Of a stretch of DNA of 8,664 bases, positions 1-6,082 are shown one piece after another (within the stretch, counting starts at the first letter, position 1; the number at the start of each line of letters is the position of its first letter). The stretch lies in contig JAUVPO010000068.1 in the NCBI GenBank assembly GCA_030598625.1, positions 1 through 8,664 on the forward strand, given 5' to 3'. Made by a program: the position numbers and the translations under genes. The notes under the pieces were generated by a model that was not told the DNA's origin, did no database searches, and worked only from the letters and a program-made list of their open reading frames with translations. This DNA is from Deferribacteres bacterium. Its GTDB lineage: Bacteria; Nitrospirota; Thermodesulfovibrionia; UBA6902.

Positions 1-95
1 CCATGGGGTTTATAATAGTAAGCGGTGTAATCTTTATTGTAAAAGACAATATATCTTTTGCAGAAATTGCTGCAAGCAGGGAAAAAGCAAACTGA
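1..95 (+). CDS. possible C-terminal tail of an upstream membrane protein (partial)
   Basis: A reading frame open from the left window edge (codons in phase with position 3) ends at a TGA at 93-95. It encodes about 30 residues: a hydrophobic stretch (GFIIVSGVIFIV) and then a charged end (AASREKAN). This would fit the end of a membrane protein transcribed towards the convergent bactofilin gene. The stretch is too short for any family assignment, and a chance open frame is equally possible. The other two rightward frames either stop at once or run meaninglessly across the bactofilin gene. Confidence 0.2.
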   Translation, partial: MGFIIVSGVIFIVKDNISFAEIAASREKAN

Positions 96-131
96 TTTTA
101 TATCACCATTTTATCTTCAGAGAGAAACAGC

Positions 132-839
132 TTATTTTGCCTCACTCAATTCTTTTTTGGCGGGGGCATTAATATCCACCAGATTATTTTCAGGAGAATC
201 CTTTACAACCATAAGCTCTTTCTGCGTCCGGGTAATCTTCGCCTCGATTTCAGCTCCCCTGGAAATGGATATTTGTTCCTTATAGAATAATTCTCCTTTT
301 CCCCGGGCATTGGGGCCTATCTCAATCTCATTGCATTCCAGTTTACCGTTGAATTTGCCGTTTACATATACCTTGCCGTTTGACTTAACTTCCCCTCCAT
401 TAAACTCGCCAAGGATCGATACATTACGGCCTGCCGTAATATTGCCGCCATGAAATTCTCTGCTGATATCAATATTCTCTTCCCTGGTCTCCGGGTTTTC
501 CTTTATCTTTCCATTATTGAACTTGCCCAGTATCGATACATTGCGGCCTGCCGTAATATTGCCGTTCTGCAATTCTCCATTGATGTCGACATCGCCTTCC
601 CCGGTTTCTACGTTTCCCCTGCAGATTCCGTTGATAACAATATTGGAATCCTGTTTTGATGTGATATTACCCTCTATCTCCCCGCCAAATTTCAGATCGC
701 CTGTTATGTCTATATTTCCAGTTATCCTGGTACCCTTCAGGATAGTGTTCACTTCTTTATTGGCGGCATCTTTCCCGAAGCCCGGGTCATTATTTTCTGC
801 GTTGACATTTTCCGTGTCTGTCATACTTTTTCTGAACAT
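132..839 (-). CDS. bactofilin-family protein (polymer-forming cytoskeletal, DUF583)
   Basis: This 235-residue protein is of the bactofilin type. Members polymerise into filaments without nucleotide and serve as cytoplasmic or membrane-associated scaffolds for cell shape, stalks and polar structures. What is seen: residues 1-33 are a polar, low-complexity head. From about residue 34 (ILKGTRITGNIDITGDLKFGG) come short beta-helix-like repeats rich in G-N-I/V alternation, the standard bactofilin core. The tail from about residue 205 is charged and rich in K, E and P. The core is longer than usual because a unit of about 39 residues is duplicated: NITAGRNVSILG occurs at residues 94-105 and 133-144. 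A strong Shine-Dalgarno (GGAGGT, 845-850 on the complement) sits 5 nt before the ATG and fixes the start. The gene is transcribed away from the radical SAM unit and shares only the intergenic region with it. The family call is firm; the cellular role is not known. Confidence 0.85.
   Translation of the reverse strand: MFRKSMTDTENVNAENNDPGFGKDAANKEVNTILKGTRITGNIDITGDLKFGGEIEGNITSKQDSNIVINGICRGNVETGEGDVDINGELQNGNITAGRNVSILGKFNNGKIKENPETREENIDISREFHGGNITAGRNVSILGEFNGGEVKSNGKVYVNGKFNGKLECNEIEIGPNARGKGELFYKEQISISRGAEIEAKITRTQKELMVVKDSPENNLVDINAPAKKELSEAK
415..447. repeat. copy 1 of a 33-bp near-identical direct repeat inside the bactofilin gene
   Basis: This 33-bp segment matches 532-564 with a single visible mismatch (A or G at the twelfth base). 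The copies are offset by 117 bp, exactly 39 codons, so they encode the same peptide (ITAGRNVSI) in frame. The copy also contains a hairpin-capable inverted repeat, ATTACGG-CCTG-CCGTAAT, at 423-440. The simplest reading is a recent in-frame duplication of one beta-helix turn set. Confidence 0.85.
532..564. repeat. copy 2 of the 33-bp direct repeat inside the bactofilin gene
   Basis: This is the partner of 415-447, one mismatch apart and 117 bp away. The flanking codons (G-K/E-F-N-N/G-G) are also similar at protein level but have diverged more at DNA level, so the duplicated unit is larger than the 33 bp that remain almost identical. Confidence 0.85.
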
Positions 840-902
840 AATATACCTCCGTAGTTTTACAGCAATCCAGTCTAATTAGAAAAACATTGCCTCTCGCTTT
901 CT

Positions 903-908
903 ATTATA
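903..908 (-). promoter_or_regulatory. candidate -10 element of the bactofilin promoter
   Basis: On the complementary strand a perfect TATAAT lies about 64 bp before the bactofilin ATG. No good -35 hexamer is found 16-18 bp upstream (AAAGAT at 17 bp), so this is only a candidate. It may depend on an activator or an alternative sigma factor, or be chance in AT-rich DNA. Confidence 0.3.
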
Positions 909-1035
909 CGGTATAAAGCAACTTGATCTTTAATTGAAAATCCACAAGGTGTTGATGTTTGAATGATCCGGAGTGATTGTTAATTTTAGTAAAGAAAGGT
1001 TATAATTAAAACTCAAGTCTTAGACCATTTCTTTA

Positions 1036-1060
1036 TATATCGGGACATTTTTCCGATATA
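1036..1060. promoter_or_regulatory. inverted repeat TATATCGG-N9-CCGATATA, possible operator
   Basis: Perfect 8-bp arms (1036-1043 and 1053-1060) flank a 9-nt centre, with a possible extra G-T pair inside. The arms include GC pairs, so this is less likely to be chance than the pure AT dyads nearby. Its size suits a dimeric winged-helix repressor. An ArsR-family regulator would fit the arsenic theme, but no regulator gene is in the window and the site does not match any consensus I can cite with certainty. Confidence 0.4.
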
Positions 1061-1064
1061 ACTG

Positions 1065-1094
1065 AGACAAAAAGCAATGCGTTATAATTTGTCT
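1065..1094. repeat. inverted repeat AGACAAA-N16-TTTGTCT
   Basis: Perfect 7-bp arms at 1065-1071 and 1088-1094 surround a 16-nt centre that includes a TATAAT (1083-1088). The repeat begins just 4 bp after the 1036-1060 dyad. It could be a second operator half-site pair or simply chance. Confidence 0.25.
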
Positions 1095-1108
1095 TGTAAG
1101 CGGAAATC

Positions 1109-1137
1109 TTGACATATTTAAGCGTAAGCCTTAAATT
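1109..1137 (+). promoter_or_regulatory. candidate promoter of the radical SAM/methyltransferase unit
   Basis: A perfect TTGACA (1109-1114) is followed after 17 bp by TAAATT (1132-1137, 4 of 6 matches to TATAAT). The inverted repeat TTTAAGCGTAAGCCTTAAA (1117-1135, 6-bp arms) fills the spacer and overlaps the -10, a typical place for a repressor operator. A perfect TATAAT at 1143-1148 is 28 bp from the TTGACA, which is too far for ordinary sigma-70 spacing. Transcription would start near 1144 and give a leader of about 135 nt. Confidence 0.4.
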
Positions 1138-1185
1138 AAATCTATAATACTATACATAATATCACATTTTTTTCATCTGGAGCGT

Positions 1186-1227
1186 ATGAGGATTTTTACC
1201 TGCCGAGTGAAGTATTTAAACATATAA
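1186..1227 (+). CDS. possible 13-codon leader ORF
   Basis: An ATG preceded by GGAG (1179-1182, only 3 nt away) opens a frame encoding MRIFTCRVKYLNI and stopping at TAA (1225-1227). It lies in the predicted leader of the radical SAM/methyltransferase gene. Its stop codon falls within the dyad TAAACAT-ATAA-ATGTTTA (1217-1234). It has no run of a regulatory amino acid and only one Cys, so neither classical attenuation nor a RiPP precursor is clearly indicated. The spacing of the ribosome site is shorter than ideal. Confidence 0.15.
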   Translation: MRIFTCRVKYLNI

Positions 1228-1234
1228 ATGTTTA
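1217..1234. promoter_or_regulatory. inverted repeat TAAACAT-ATAA-ATGTTTA in the leader
   Basis: Perfect 7-bp arms surround a 4-nt loop, 46 bp before the preferred ATG of the downstream gene. It could form a weak leader hairpin or be a protein-binding dyad. Its AT-rich composition lowers the significance. Confidence 0.3.
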
Positions 1235-1279
1235 TTGCAAACCAAAATATAATGTAAATAGCTTTTACGGAAATTGAAA

Positions 1280-3694
1280 ATGGCAAAAGGTTGTTGTGAT
1301 ACAGGAAGAGAAGACAGAATAAAGCAATATCAGCTTGAAAAGTGGAAAGTTATAAATCCAGACCTGCGGACCTTCAAACCGGATGAGATCTTATATTCCC
1401 CCGACTGTATTCAAAAGAGAAAAAACGGGATATCCCTGTTTATTGACCCCAAATCGCCCAACTGGATTAGCGTAAACAATACCGGAGCTGAGATTCTAAA
1501 GCTTTGTGACGGGAAGCATATGCTTTCAGATATCCAGGATGCCATTTGCAGGAAATATAATGTATCTGATGAAAGACGGATTAAACAGGAGGTCTCGGAA
1601 TTTCTAACTGCAGCCGGAATCCTCGAATTTATTTCCACTTCTAATTTCAAAAGACCCGTATACACGGGCAGAAGCAAGGCAATTGCGCCGCATAAATTAG
1701 ATGAATTGTGGATATATTACACGCTTGCCTGTAATCTCAGATGCAGGCATTGTCTTGTAAGCGCGGGGAAAAGCCTGAAAAGGGAATTAACTGTAGAGGA
1801 GTTTAAAGGACTTGTTGATGAAGCGATCAAATTGGGTGTTAAACGGTTTTATATCACCGGAGGAGAGCCGTTTATAAAAGATGGAATTTTTGATCTTATT
1901 AAATATATTACGAAAACAAAGAGACGTGAACTGATTGTTCTCTCAAACGCCACCCTTTTTGATGAAAACAAGATAGCCGCCTTAAAAAAGGTGCTGAATC
2001 CCAGGCTCTTTTTGCAGGTCAGTCTGGAGGGCCCGAACGCGGAAATCCATGACAAGCTGCGCGGTGAAGGGAGCTTTGACAAAGCGGTGGAAGGGATAAA
2101 AAGGCTTATCGGTATCGGGATAATCCCTATTGTTTCAACGGCTATAAGCAAACTGAATGAAAAGGACATTGCAAAGACATCCCGCTTCCTTTCAAAACTC
2201 GGCATAGAGGAGCATAACGTCCTCTGGATGCATGCAAAGGGCCGGGGCGCGAACAATTTAAGTGATCTGTATGTCTCCTCCGACAACATAGCCCGCGCGA
2301 TGAAAAAACTTAAAAAAGAATATAAAGAGCGGGAGATGATATTTGATAATGTTGAATCCCTGAAGGTCCGGGTAAGGACAAAGAGGGGAAGGAAAAACGA
2401 CCTCTGCAATAATTGTTATGAGAAGATTTGTGTGAATGCTGACGGACATGTTTATCCATGCGCTTCCCTTAATGGCGATAAAAACTTTGACGCCGGTTCT
2501 GTCCGGAAGAAATCCCTGGAGGATATCTGGCTTAATTCAAATGTCATGAAAAGAGGCAGGGCGAACAGTGTCCAGGACAAACCGGAATGCAGCGCCTGTT
2601 ATCTGGAATACTTTTGCGGAGGCGGATGTACTTCTCACAGTTATTACGCGTCCGAGGTGGATACGGGCAAGGGTTCCATCACAGCCGTTGATCCGTATTG
2701 TTCAACATATAAGGCATTGTTTGAGGATATTATCTGGGAGCTGGCTTCTGAGGGAGTGACTCCTCAAAAAGGAAACGGATACCACACTCCCCTTGTTTAC
2801 AATGCCATGGACGCAAAACTCCCCGGTCATTTGGGCGCCGGCATTAAATCTATTGACAAGAATTTTGAGGTCGGCTGTTATCATTGTTCCTGCGTGCTTT
2901 CAGTTGATGTTGAAGATGACGAGGAAGTCTGCAAGCCTGAAATAAAGGGGCATGTAACCAAGACCGTGAAGAAAAAATTTTCAAAAGCCGCTTTTGCGCC
3001 GGTGGCGGATTATTACTGTCCCACCGGATATGACCCGAAGGACCTGGCGCATATCCCCAGTGAAGTCCTTGATGTATCTTATGGATGCGGTAATCCAGCG
3101 GCCCTGGCTGATATAAGGGAAGGAGAGACGATTCTGGACCTGGGAGCGGGCGGCGGTATTGACTGTTTTATTGCCGCGAAAAAACTGGGTAAAAACGGAA
3201 AGGTAATCGGGATAGATTTGACCGATGAAATGGTGGGGAAAGCATCGGAAAGCGCGAAAAAAGTCGCGGAGGTTCTTGGTTACCACAATGTTGAATTCAG
3301 GACCGGCAATATCATGGAGCTTCCTGTTGAGGACAATTCAGTCGATCTCGTGATTTCCAACTGTGTAATTAATCTGACCGAGGACAAAACTAAAGTTTTG
3401 GATGAAATATACAGAATATTAAAGCCGGGGGGGAGGTTTATTGTTTCCGATATTGTTTCAGACAAACCTGTCCCTGGATATCTCAAAAGGGACAAGGAAA
3501 TGTGGAACGCGTGCCTGTCGGGCGCGCTTACTGATAAGAGGTTTAAGGAGGCGGCTGAAAACGCCGGATTTCCTGATGTGAAATTAACTAAAAATTATCT
3601 TTACAAGAAGATTGAGTACATACAATTTTATTCGATTACCATGAAGGGCAGCAAACCCCGGAAAGTCAGTCGTGAGTGCTGCGCCTGTGGATAA
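1280..3694 (+). CDS. PqqD-like / radical SAM-SPASM / ArsM-type arsenite methyltransferase fusion
   Basis: Numbering is from the ATG at 1280 (804 residues). It is preferred over the in-frame TTG at 1274 because an ACGGA lies 8 nt upstream of the ATG but only 2 nt from the TTG. Domains: a PqqD-like fold at about 38-120 (ISVNNTGAEIL); radical SAM at about 140-340 with Cys151-x3-Cys155-x2-Cys158 and GGEP at 194-197; SPASM at about 375-480 with Cys376-x12-G-x4-Cys394, then Cys437-x2-Cys440-x5-Cys446-x3-Cys450 and Cys474, enough for two auxiliary clusters; a Cys-rich linker (CYHCSC, 533-538); and a methyltransferase at about 578-790. The last has the SAM motif LDLGAGGG and the AS3MT/ArsM cysteines YGCG (603), GIDC (629), SNCVINL (695) and NAC (745). 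The tail ends CCAC-G. From family knowledge, the last domain should methylate As(III) with SAM, and the first half should do [4Fe-4S]/SAM radical chemistry on an unknown substrate. It is the first gene of a unit with the gene at 3737. It is not a split-gene artefact: the frame is continuous. Confidence 0.85.
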   Translation: MAKGCCDTGREDRIKQYQLEKWKVINPDLRTFKPDEILYSPDCIQKRKNGISLFIDPKSPNWISVNNTGAEILKLCDGKHMLSDIQDAICRKYNVSDERRIKQEVSEFLTAAGILEFISTSNFKRPVYTGRSKAIAPHKLDELWIYYTLACNLRCRHCLVSAGKSLKRELTVEEFKGLVDEAIKLGVKRFYITGGEPFIKDGIFDLIKYITKTKRRELIVLSNATLFDENKIAALKKVLNPRLFLQVSLEGPNAEIHDKLRGEGSFDKAVEGIKRLIGIGIIPIVSTAISKLNEKDIAKTSRFLSKLGIEEHNVLWMHAKGRGANNLSDLYVSSDNIARAMKKLKKEYKEREMIFDNVESLKVRVRTKRGRKNDLCNNCYEKICVNADGHVYPCASLNGDKNFDAGSVRKKSLEDIWLNSNVMKRGRANSVQDKPECSACYLEYFCGGGCTSHSYYASEVDTGKGSITAVDPYCSTYKALFEDIIWELASEGVTPQKGNGYHTPLVYNAMDAKLPGHLGAGIKSIDKNFEVGCYHCSCVLSVDVEDDEEVCKPEIKGHVTKTVKKKFSKAAFAPVADYYCPTGYDPKDLAHIPSEVLDVSYGCGNPAALADIREGETILDLGAGGGIDCFIAAKKLGKNGKVIGIDLTDEMVGKASESAKKVAEVLGYHNVEFRTGNIMELPVEDNSVDLVISNCVINLTEDKTKVLDEIYRILKPGGRFIVSDIVSDKPVPGYLKRDKEMWNACLSGALTDKRFKEAAENAGFPDVKLTKNYLYKKIEYIQFYSITMKGSKPRKVSRECCACG

Positions 3695-3722
3695 AGGGAT
3701 AAAAAGAAATTTATAAAAGAAA

Positions 3723-3727
3723 AGGGG
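3723..3727 (+). promoter_or_regulatory. ribosome binding site of the B12-radical SAM gene
   Basis: AGGGG stands 9 nt before the ATG at 3737 in the 42-bp gap after the fusion gene. No terminator or promoter is evident in the gap, so the two genes are probably read as one transcript. Confidence 0.5.
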
Positions 3728-3736
3728 TAGTGGATT

Positions 3737-5221
3737 ATGAGAGTCACTTTAATTAATTCCCAGGTATTGGACGGCAATAACGTAGTTCCTCCGTTAGGGC
3801 TTATGTATATCGCGGCTGTCCTGGAAAAGGCAGGGCACGCAGTCCAGATTTATGACGCGGATCCGGAGTATCATGATACGATTATCAGGGAAATAAAGGA
3901 TTTTAACCCTGACCTGGTAGGGCTTAGCTTTTTAACGGTGGGATATCAGAGGGCATTTAATTTTCTGAAGCAATTAAGGCAGGAATTGCCTGATGTAACT
4001 TACTGTTCAGGGGGCGTTCATACGACGGTCAAGCCCACGGAGACCTTAAAGGATTTCGATCTTGATTTTATAGTGGTGGGAGAGGGGGAAGACACTATAA
4101 TTGAAGTATGTGAGAAGTTGGGAAAAAAGGAAAGCCTGGCCGGCGTAAAAGGCGTTATGTACCGTGAAAACGGGGAGGTTATAGACAACGAAAGGCGTGA
4201 ATTAATCCAGGACCTGGATACCATTCCGTTCCCCGCGCGCCATCTGATTGATATGAAGCCTTATCTCATGCCGCCCGGAATTATCAGGGGGCACGCGGAC
4301 AAGAACCAGACGACCATTGTCACCAGCAGGGGCTGTCCTTTTAAATGCATATATTGCGGCAGTCATAACATATTCGGGAGAAAAACGAGAAGACGGTCCG
4401 TAAAAAACGTTATTGATGAAATAGAACATCTTCATAAGAATTTCGGGATAACGGGAATTTATTACTGTGATGACACATTCACGTTGAGCCCCAAATGGGT
4501 GAGAGAGTATTGTGAAGAATTGAAGCGGAGGAAACTGGATATCAAATGGGCCGGCCAGTCAAGGGTTGACCAGACGGACCGGGAACTGATGAAGCTGATG
4601 AGAGGGGCCGGCCTTGTTCAGCTTGACTTTGGAGTGGAGAGCGGCTCCGAAAAAATCCTTAAGGTCCTGGGCAAAGGCGGGGCCGGCGACAGGACAGAGC
4701 AGATCAAATATTCCTTTAAGCTCTGCAAGGAACTTGATATACGAACACTCGCAACTTTTATTATCGGCAATCCTGAAGAGACCAGGGCGGACATAGACCA
4801 GAGCTTTAAAGTGGCAAAGGAAATCAAGGCCGACTATACCGCTTTTTATTTCCTTACTCCCTATCCGGGTACGGATATATATGACATGGCCATTGAAAAG
4901 AAGTGGCTTGACCCGAACCTGCCGTTCTCCGAAATATGGGCACACAGGCAGCCGGAGCTTCCTTTAATGGCTATTACTTTCGGTAAAGAGGAACTCAGGG
5001 ATATTCGCAGACACCTGCAGAACCAGTTCTTTGTAAGAAACTATCTCAGGAGTTCGGGGAATATCAGTTTTTACTCCATCCTGTTTACTATTTTATTCAG
5101 ACATCCAAAGGTGTTTCTGGATGCTTTAGGGAAATTAATACGGACACGCAGGATAGACTATATAGTTGAGATCCTTAACGCGGAATACTGGAGGATGAAG
5201 AAGTACGAAGGGCTTGGATAG
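3737..5221 (+). CDS. B12-binding-domain radical SAM protein (BchE-like class)
   Basis: This 494-residue protein belongs to the large class of radical SAM enzymes with an N-terminal cobalamin-binding fold. Seen: a Rossmann-like half at about 1-150 (MRVTLINSQV, PPLGLMYIAAVLEKAGHAVQIYDAD, NPDLVGLS, SGGVHTTV, DFIVVGEGE); then radical SAM Cys200-x3-Cys204-x2-Cys207 (SRGCPFKCIYC), DDTFTL at 245-250, GVESGSEKIL at 299-308, GNPEET at 344-349 and PYPGT; then a basic C-terminal helical extension to 494. As in most of this class, the B12 domain lacks an obvious DxHxxG lower-ligand motif. Known members methylate unactivated carbon or phosphorus, or carry out ring chemistry (BchE, HpnP and HpnJ, P-methyltransferases); the substrate cannot be read from sequence. 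Its position 42 bp after the arsenite methyltransferase fusion suggests a shared pathway, possibly an organoarsenical or a lipid-like product. Family certain, function open. Confidence 0.85.
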   Translation: MRVTLINSQVLDGNNVVPPLGLMYIAAVLEKAGHAVQIYDADPEYHDTIIREIKDFNPDLVGLSFLTVGYQRAFNFLKQLRQELPDVTYCSGGVHTTVKPTETLKDFDLDFIVVGEGEDTIIEVCEKLGKKESLAGVKGVMYRENGEVIDNERRELIQDLDTIPFPARHLIDMKPYLMPPGIIRGHADKNQTTIVTSRGCPFKCIYCGSHNIFGRKTRRRSVKNVIDEIEHLHKNFGITGIYYCDDTFTLSPKWVREYCEELKRRKLDIKWAGQSRVDQTDRELMKLMRGAGLVQLDFGVESGSEKILKVLGKGGAGDRTEQIKYSFKLCKELDIRTLATFIIGNPEETRADIDQSFKVAKEIKADYTAFYFLTPYPGTDIYDMAIEKKWLDPNLPFSEIWAHRQPELPLMAITFGKEELRDIRRHLQNQFFVRNYLRSSGNISFYSILFTILFRHPKVFLDALGKLIRTRRIDYIVEILNAEYWRMKKYEGLG

Positions 5222-5226
5222 GAAAT

Positions 5227-5246
5227 AGAATTTAAAAATAAATTCT
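5227..5246. terminator. weak AT-rich hairpin between convergent genes
   Basis: Only 24 bp separate the stop codons of the convergent B12-radical SAM and M50 genes. They contain AGAATTT (5227-5233) and AAATTCT (5240-5246), a 7-bp inverted repeat with a 6-nt loop. The stem is almost all A-T and no clear T-run follows on either strand. It may be a poor bidirectional terminator, or none. Confidence 0.25.
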
Positions 5247-6082
5247 TAGATCCCCTGAACTGGCGTTGGAGTAAAGGTCAGGATAAAAATAAAGAGGGAT
5301 ATCCAGCCGACAAGTTTTCTCTTCCTGTCTAATTGAATATAAGGATAAAGCACGGGCGGGTGCTTGTATCCGAGAATGATCATCAGCACTGCCCATATCA
5401 ACCAACCCGGCCAGAAAAAGATACCGAGGACAATCAGAACAGGCAATGTGCTTTTGGAGATCAGTTCATGTTTGTTCCCAAAGAGCGCGTAGATTATATG
5501 CCCTCCGTCAAGCTGGCCTATCGGCAGTAAATTCAGTGAAGTGACCAGAAGGCCGATCCAGCCCGCGAAGGCGACAGGGTGAAGAATTACATCGTATTTT
5601 TCAGGATCAATATTTAGGGCTATTTTTGACAGGATCGTAAACAGTATTGAACTGCCGAAAGCGATTCCTCCCCGGAGTTCTCCTGCCGGCCTGACCTCGG
5701 ACAGATACAGTCCCACAAGTGACGCTATGACGGCAATAATGAATCCGCCTATCGGCCCCGATGCCCCGATGTCAATGAGTGAACGCCGGTCAGGTATGGG
5801 CGGCTTCATTTTTATGACCGCCCCGAAGGTCCCGATAATCGAGGGGGCTGGAATAAAATACGGTAGAGTGGCGGACACATTGTGTCTGCGTGACATGAGA
5901 TAATGGGCCATTTCGTGAGTGAGAAGAATAAAGAGCAGGGTTAAGGAAAAAGGCAGGCCGAGGTAGATCTTTTCCGGCTGCTCCCACGGGACCACGCCGT
6001 TAAGCATGGCCCCGGCAAACAGGGTTGTCATAAAGGTCAGGACAAAAAGCAGGACATGTATGCGGGTCAGTTTATTATGCAT
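5246..6082 (-). CDS. M50 / site-2-protease-like membrane metallopeptidase
   Basis: This 278-residue polytopic membrane protein has the zinc motif HEMAH (His56, Glu57, His60) and the distal ligand motif NLLPIGQLDGGH (184-195, Asp192), in the order and spacing of intramembrane zinc proteases. Hydrophobic segments lie at about 8-27, 43-62, 110-127, 170-188, 212-238 and 258-270. The segment GTFGAVIKMKPPIPDR (84-99) followed by IDIGASGPIGG resembles the EGY-type branch of the family rather than RseP, and there is no PDZ domain. Family members cleave membrane-embedded substrates; the substrate here is unknown. The gene starts 8 bp inside the end of the DUF2062 gene, so the two are probably translationally coupled. 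No clear Shine-Dalgarno is seen. It is the last gene of the lon-thiL side cluster. Confidence 0.85.
   Translation of the reverse strand: MHNKLTRIHVLLFVLTFMTTLFAGAMLNGVVPWEQPEKIYLGLPFSLTLLFILLTHEMAHYLMSRRHNVSATLPYFIPAPSIIGTFGAVIKMKPPIPDRRSLIDIGASGPIGGFIIAVIASLVGLYLSEVRPAGELRGGIAFGSSILFTILSKIALNIDPEKYDVILHPVAFAGWIGLLVTSLNLLPIGQLDGGHIIYALFGNKHELISKSTLPVLIVLGIFFWPGWLIWAVLMIILGYKHPPVLYPYIQLDRKRKLVGWISLFIFILTFTPTPVQGI

Larger units (their letters stand above)
840..1279. other. AT-rich divergent intergenic region with several inverted repeats
   Basis: These roughly 440 bp separate the leftward bactofilin gene from the rightward radical SAM/methyltransferase unit. No ORF of useful length is present on the rightward strand; the longest ATG-started frames are 9-13 codons. 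Visible contents are four inverted repeats (1036-1060, 1065-1094, 1117-1135 and 1217-1234), several TATAAT-like hexamers, and one perfect TTGACA. No tRNA or known riboswitch was recognised. The density of dyads suggests regulated expression of the downstream unit, but AT-rich DNA yields such repeats by chance fairly often. Confidence 0.6.

Noticed and set aside
58..75. Inverted repeat TTGCAG-N6-CTGCAA downstream of the bactofilin stop, considered as a terminator.
   Set aside because: Only a 6-bp stem with no T-run following it on the complementary strand, and it lies within a possible rightward reading frame.
517..879. 120-codon rightward frame opposite the bactofilin gene.
   Set aside because: It is antisense to a well-supported gene with a strong ribosome site, and its low-complexity S/P/I-rich translation mirrors the repeats on the other strand.
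1274..1279. TTG at 1274 as the start of the fusion gene.
   Set aside because: The only purine-rich ribosome-site-like sequence (ACGGA, 1267-1271) is 2 nt from the TTG but 8 nt from the ATG at 1280, which is the more usual start codon.
1849..2409. 186-codon leftward frame inside the fusion gene.
   Set aside because: It is antisense to the conserved radical SAM and SPASM region. The translation is rich in S, F and R with no recognisable domain, typical of a shadow frame.
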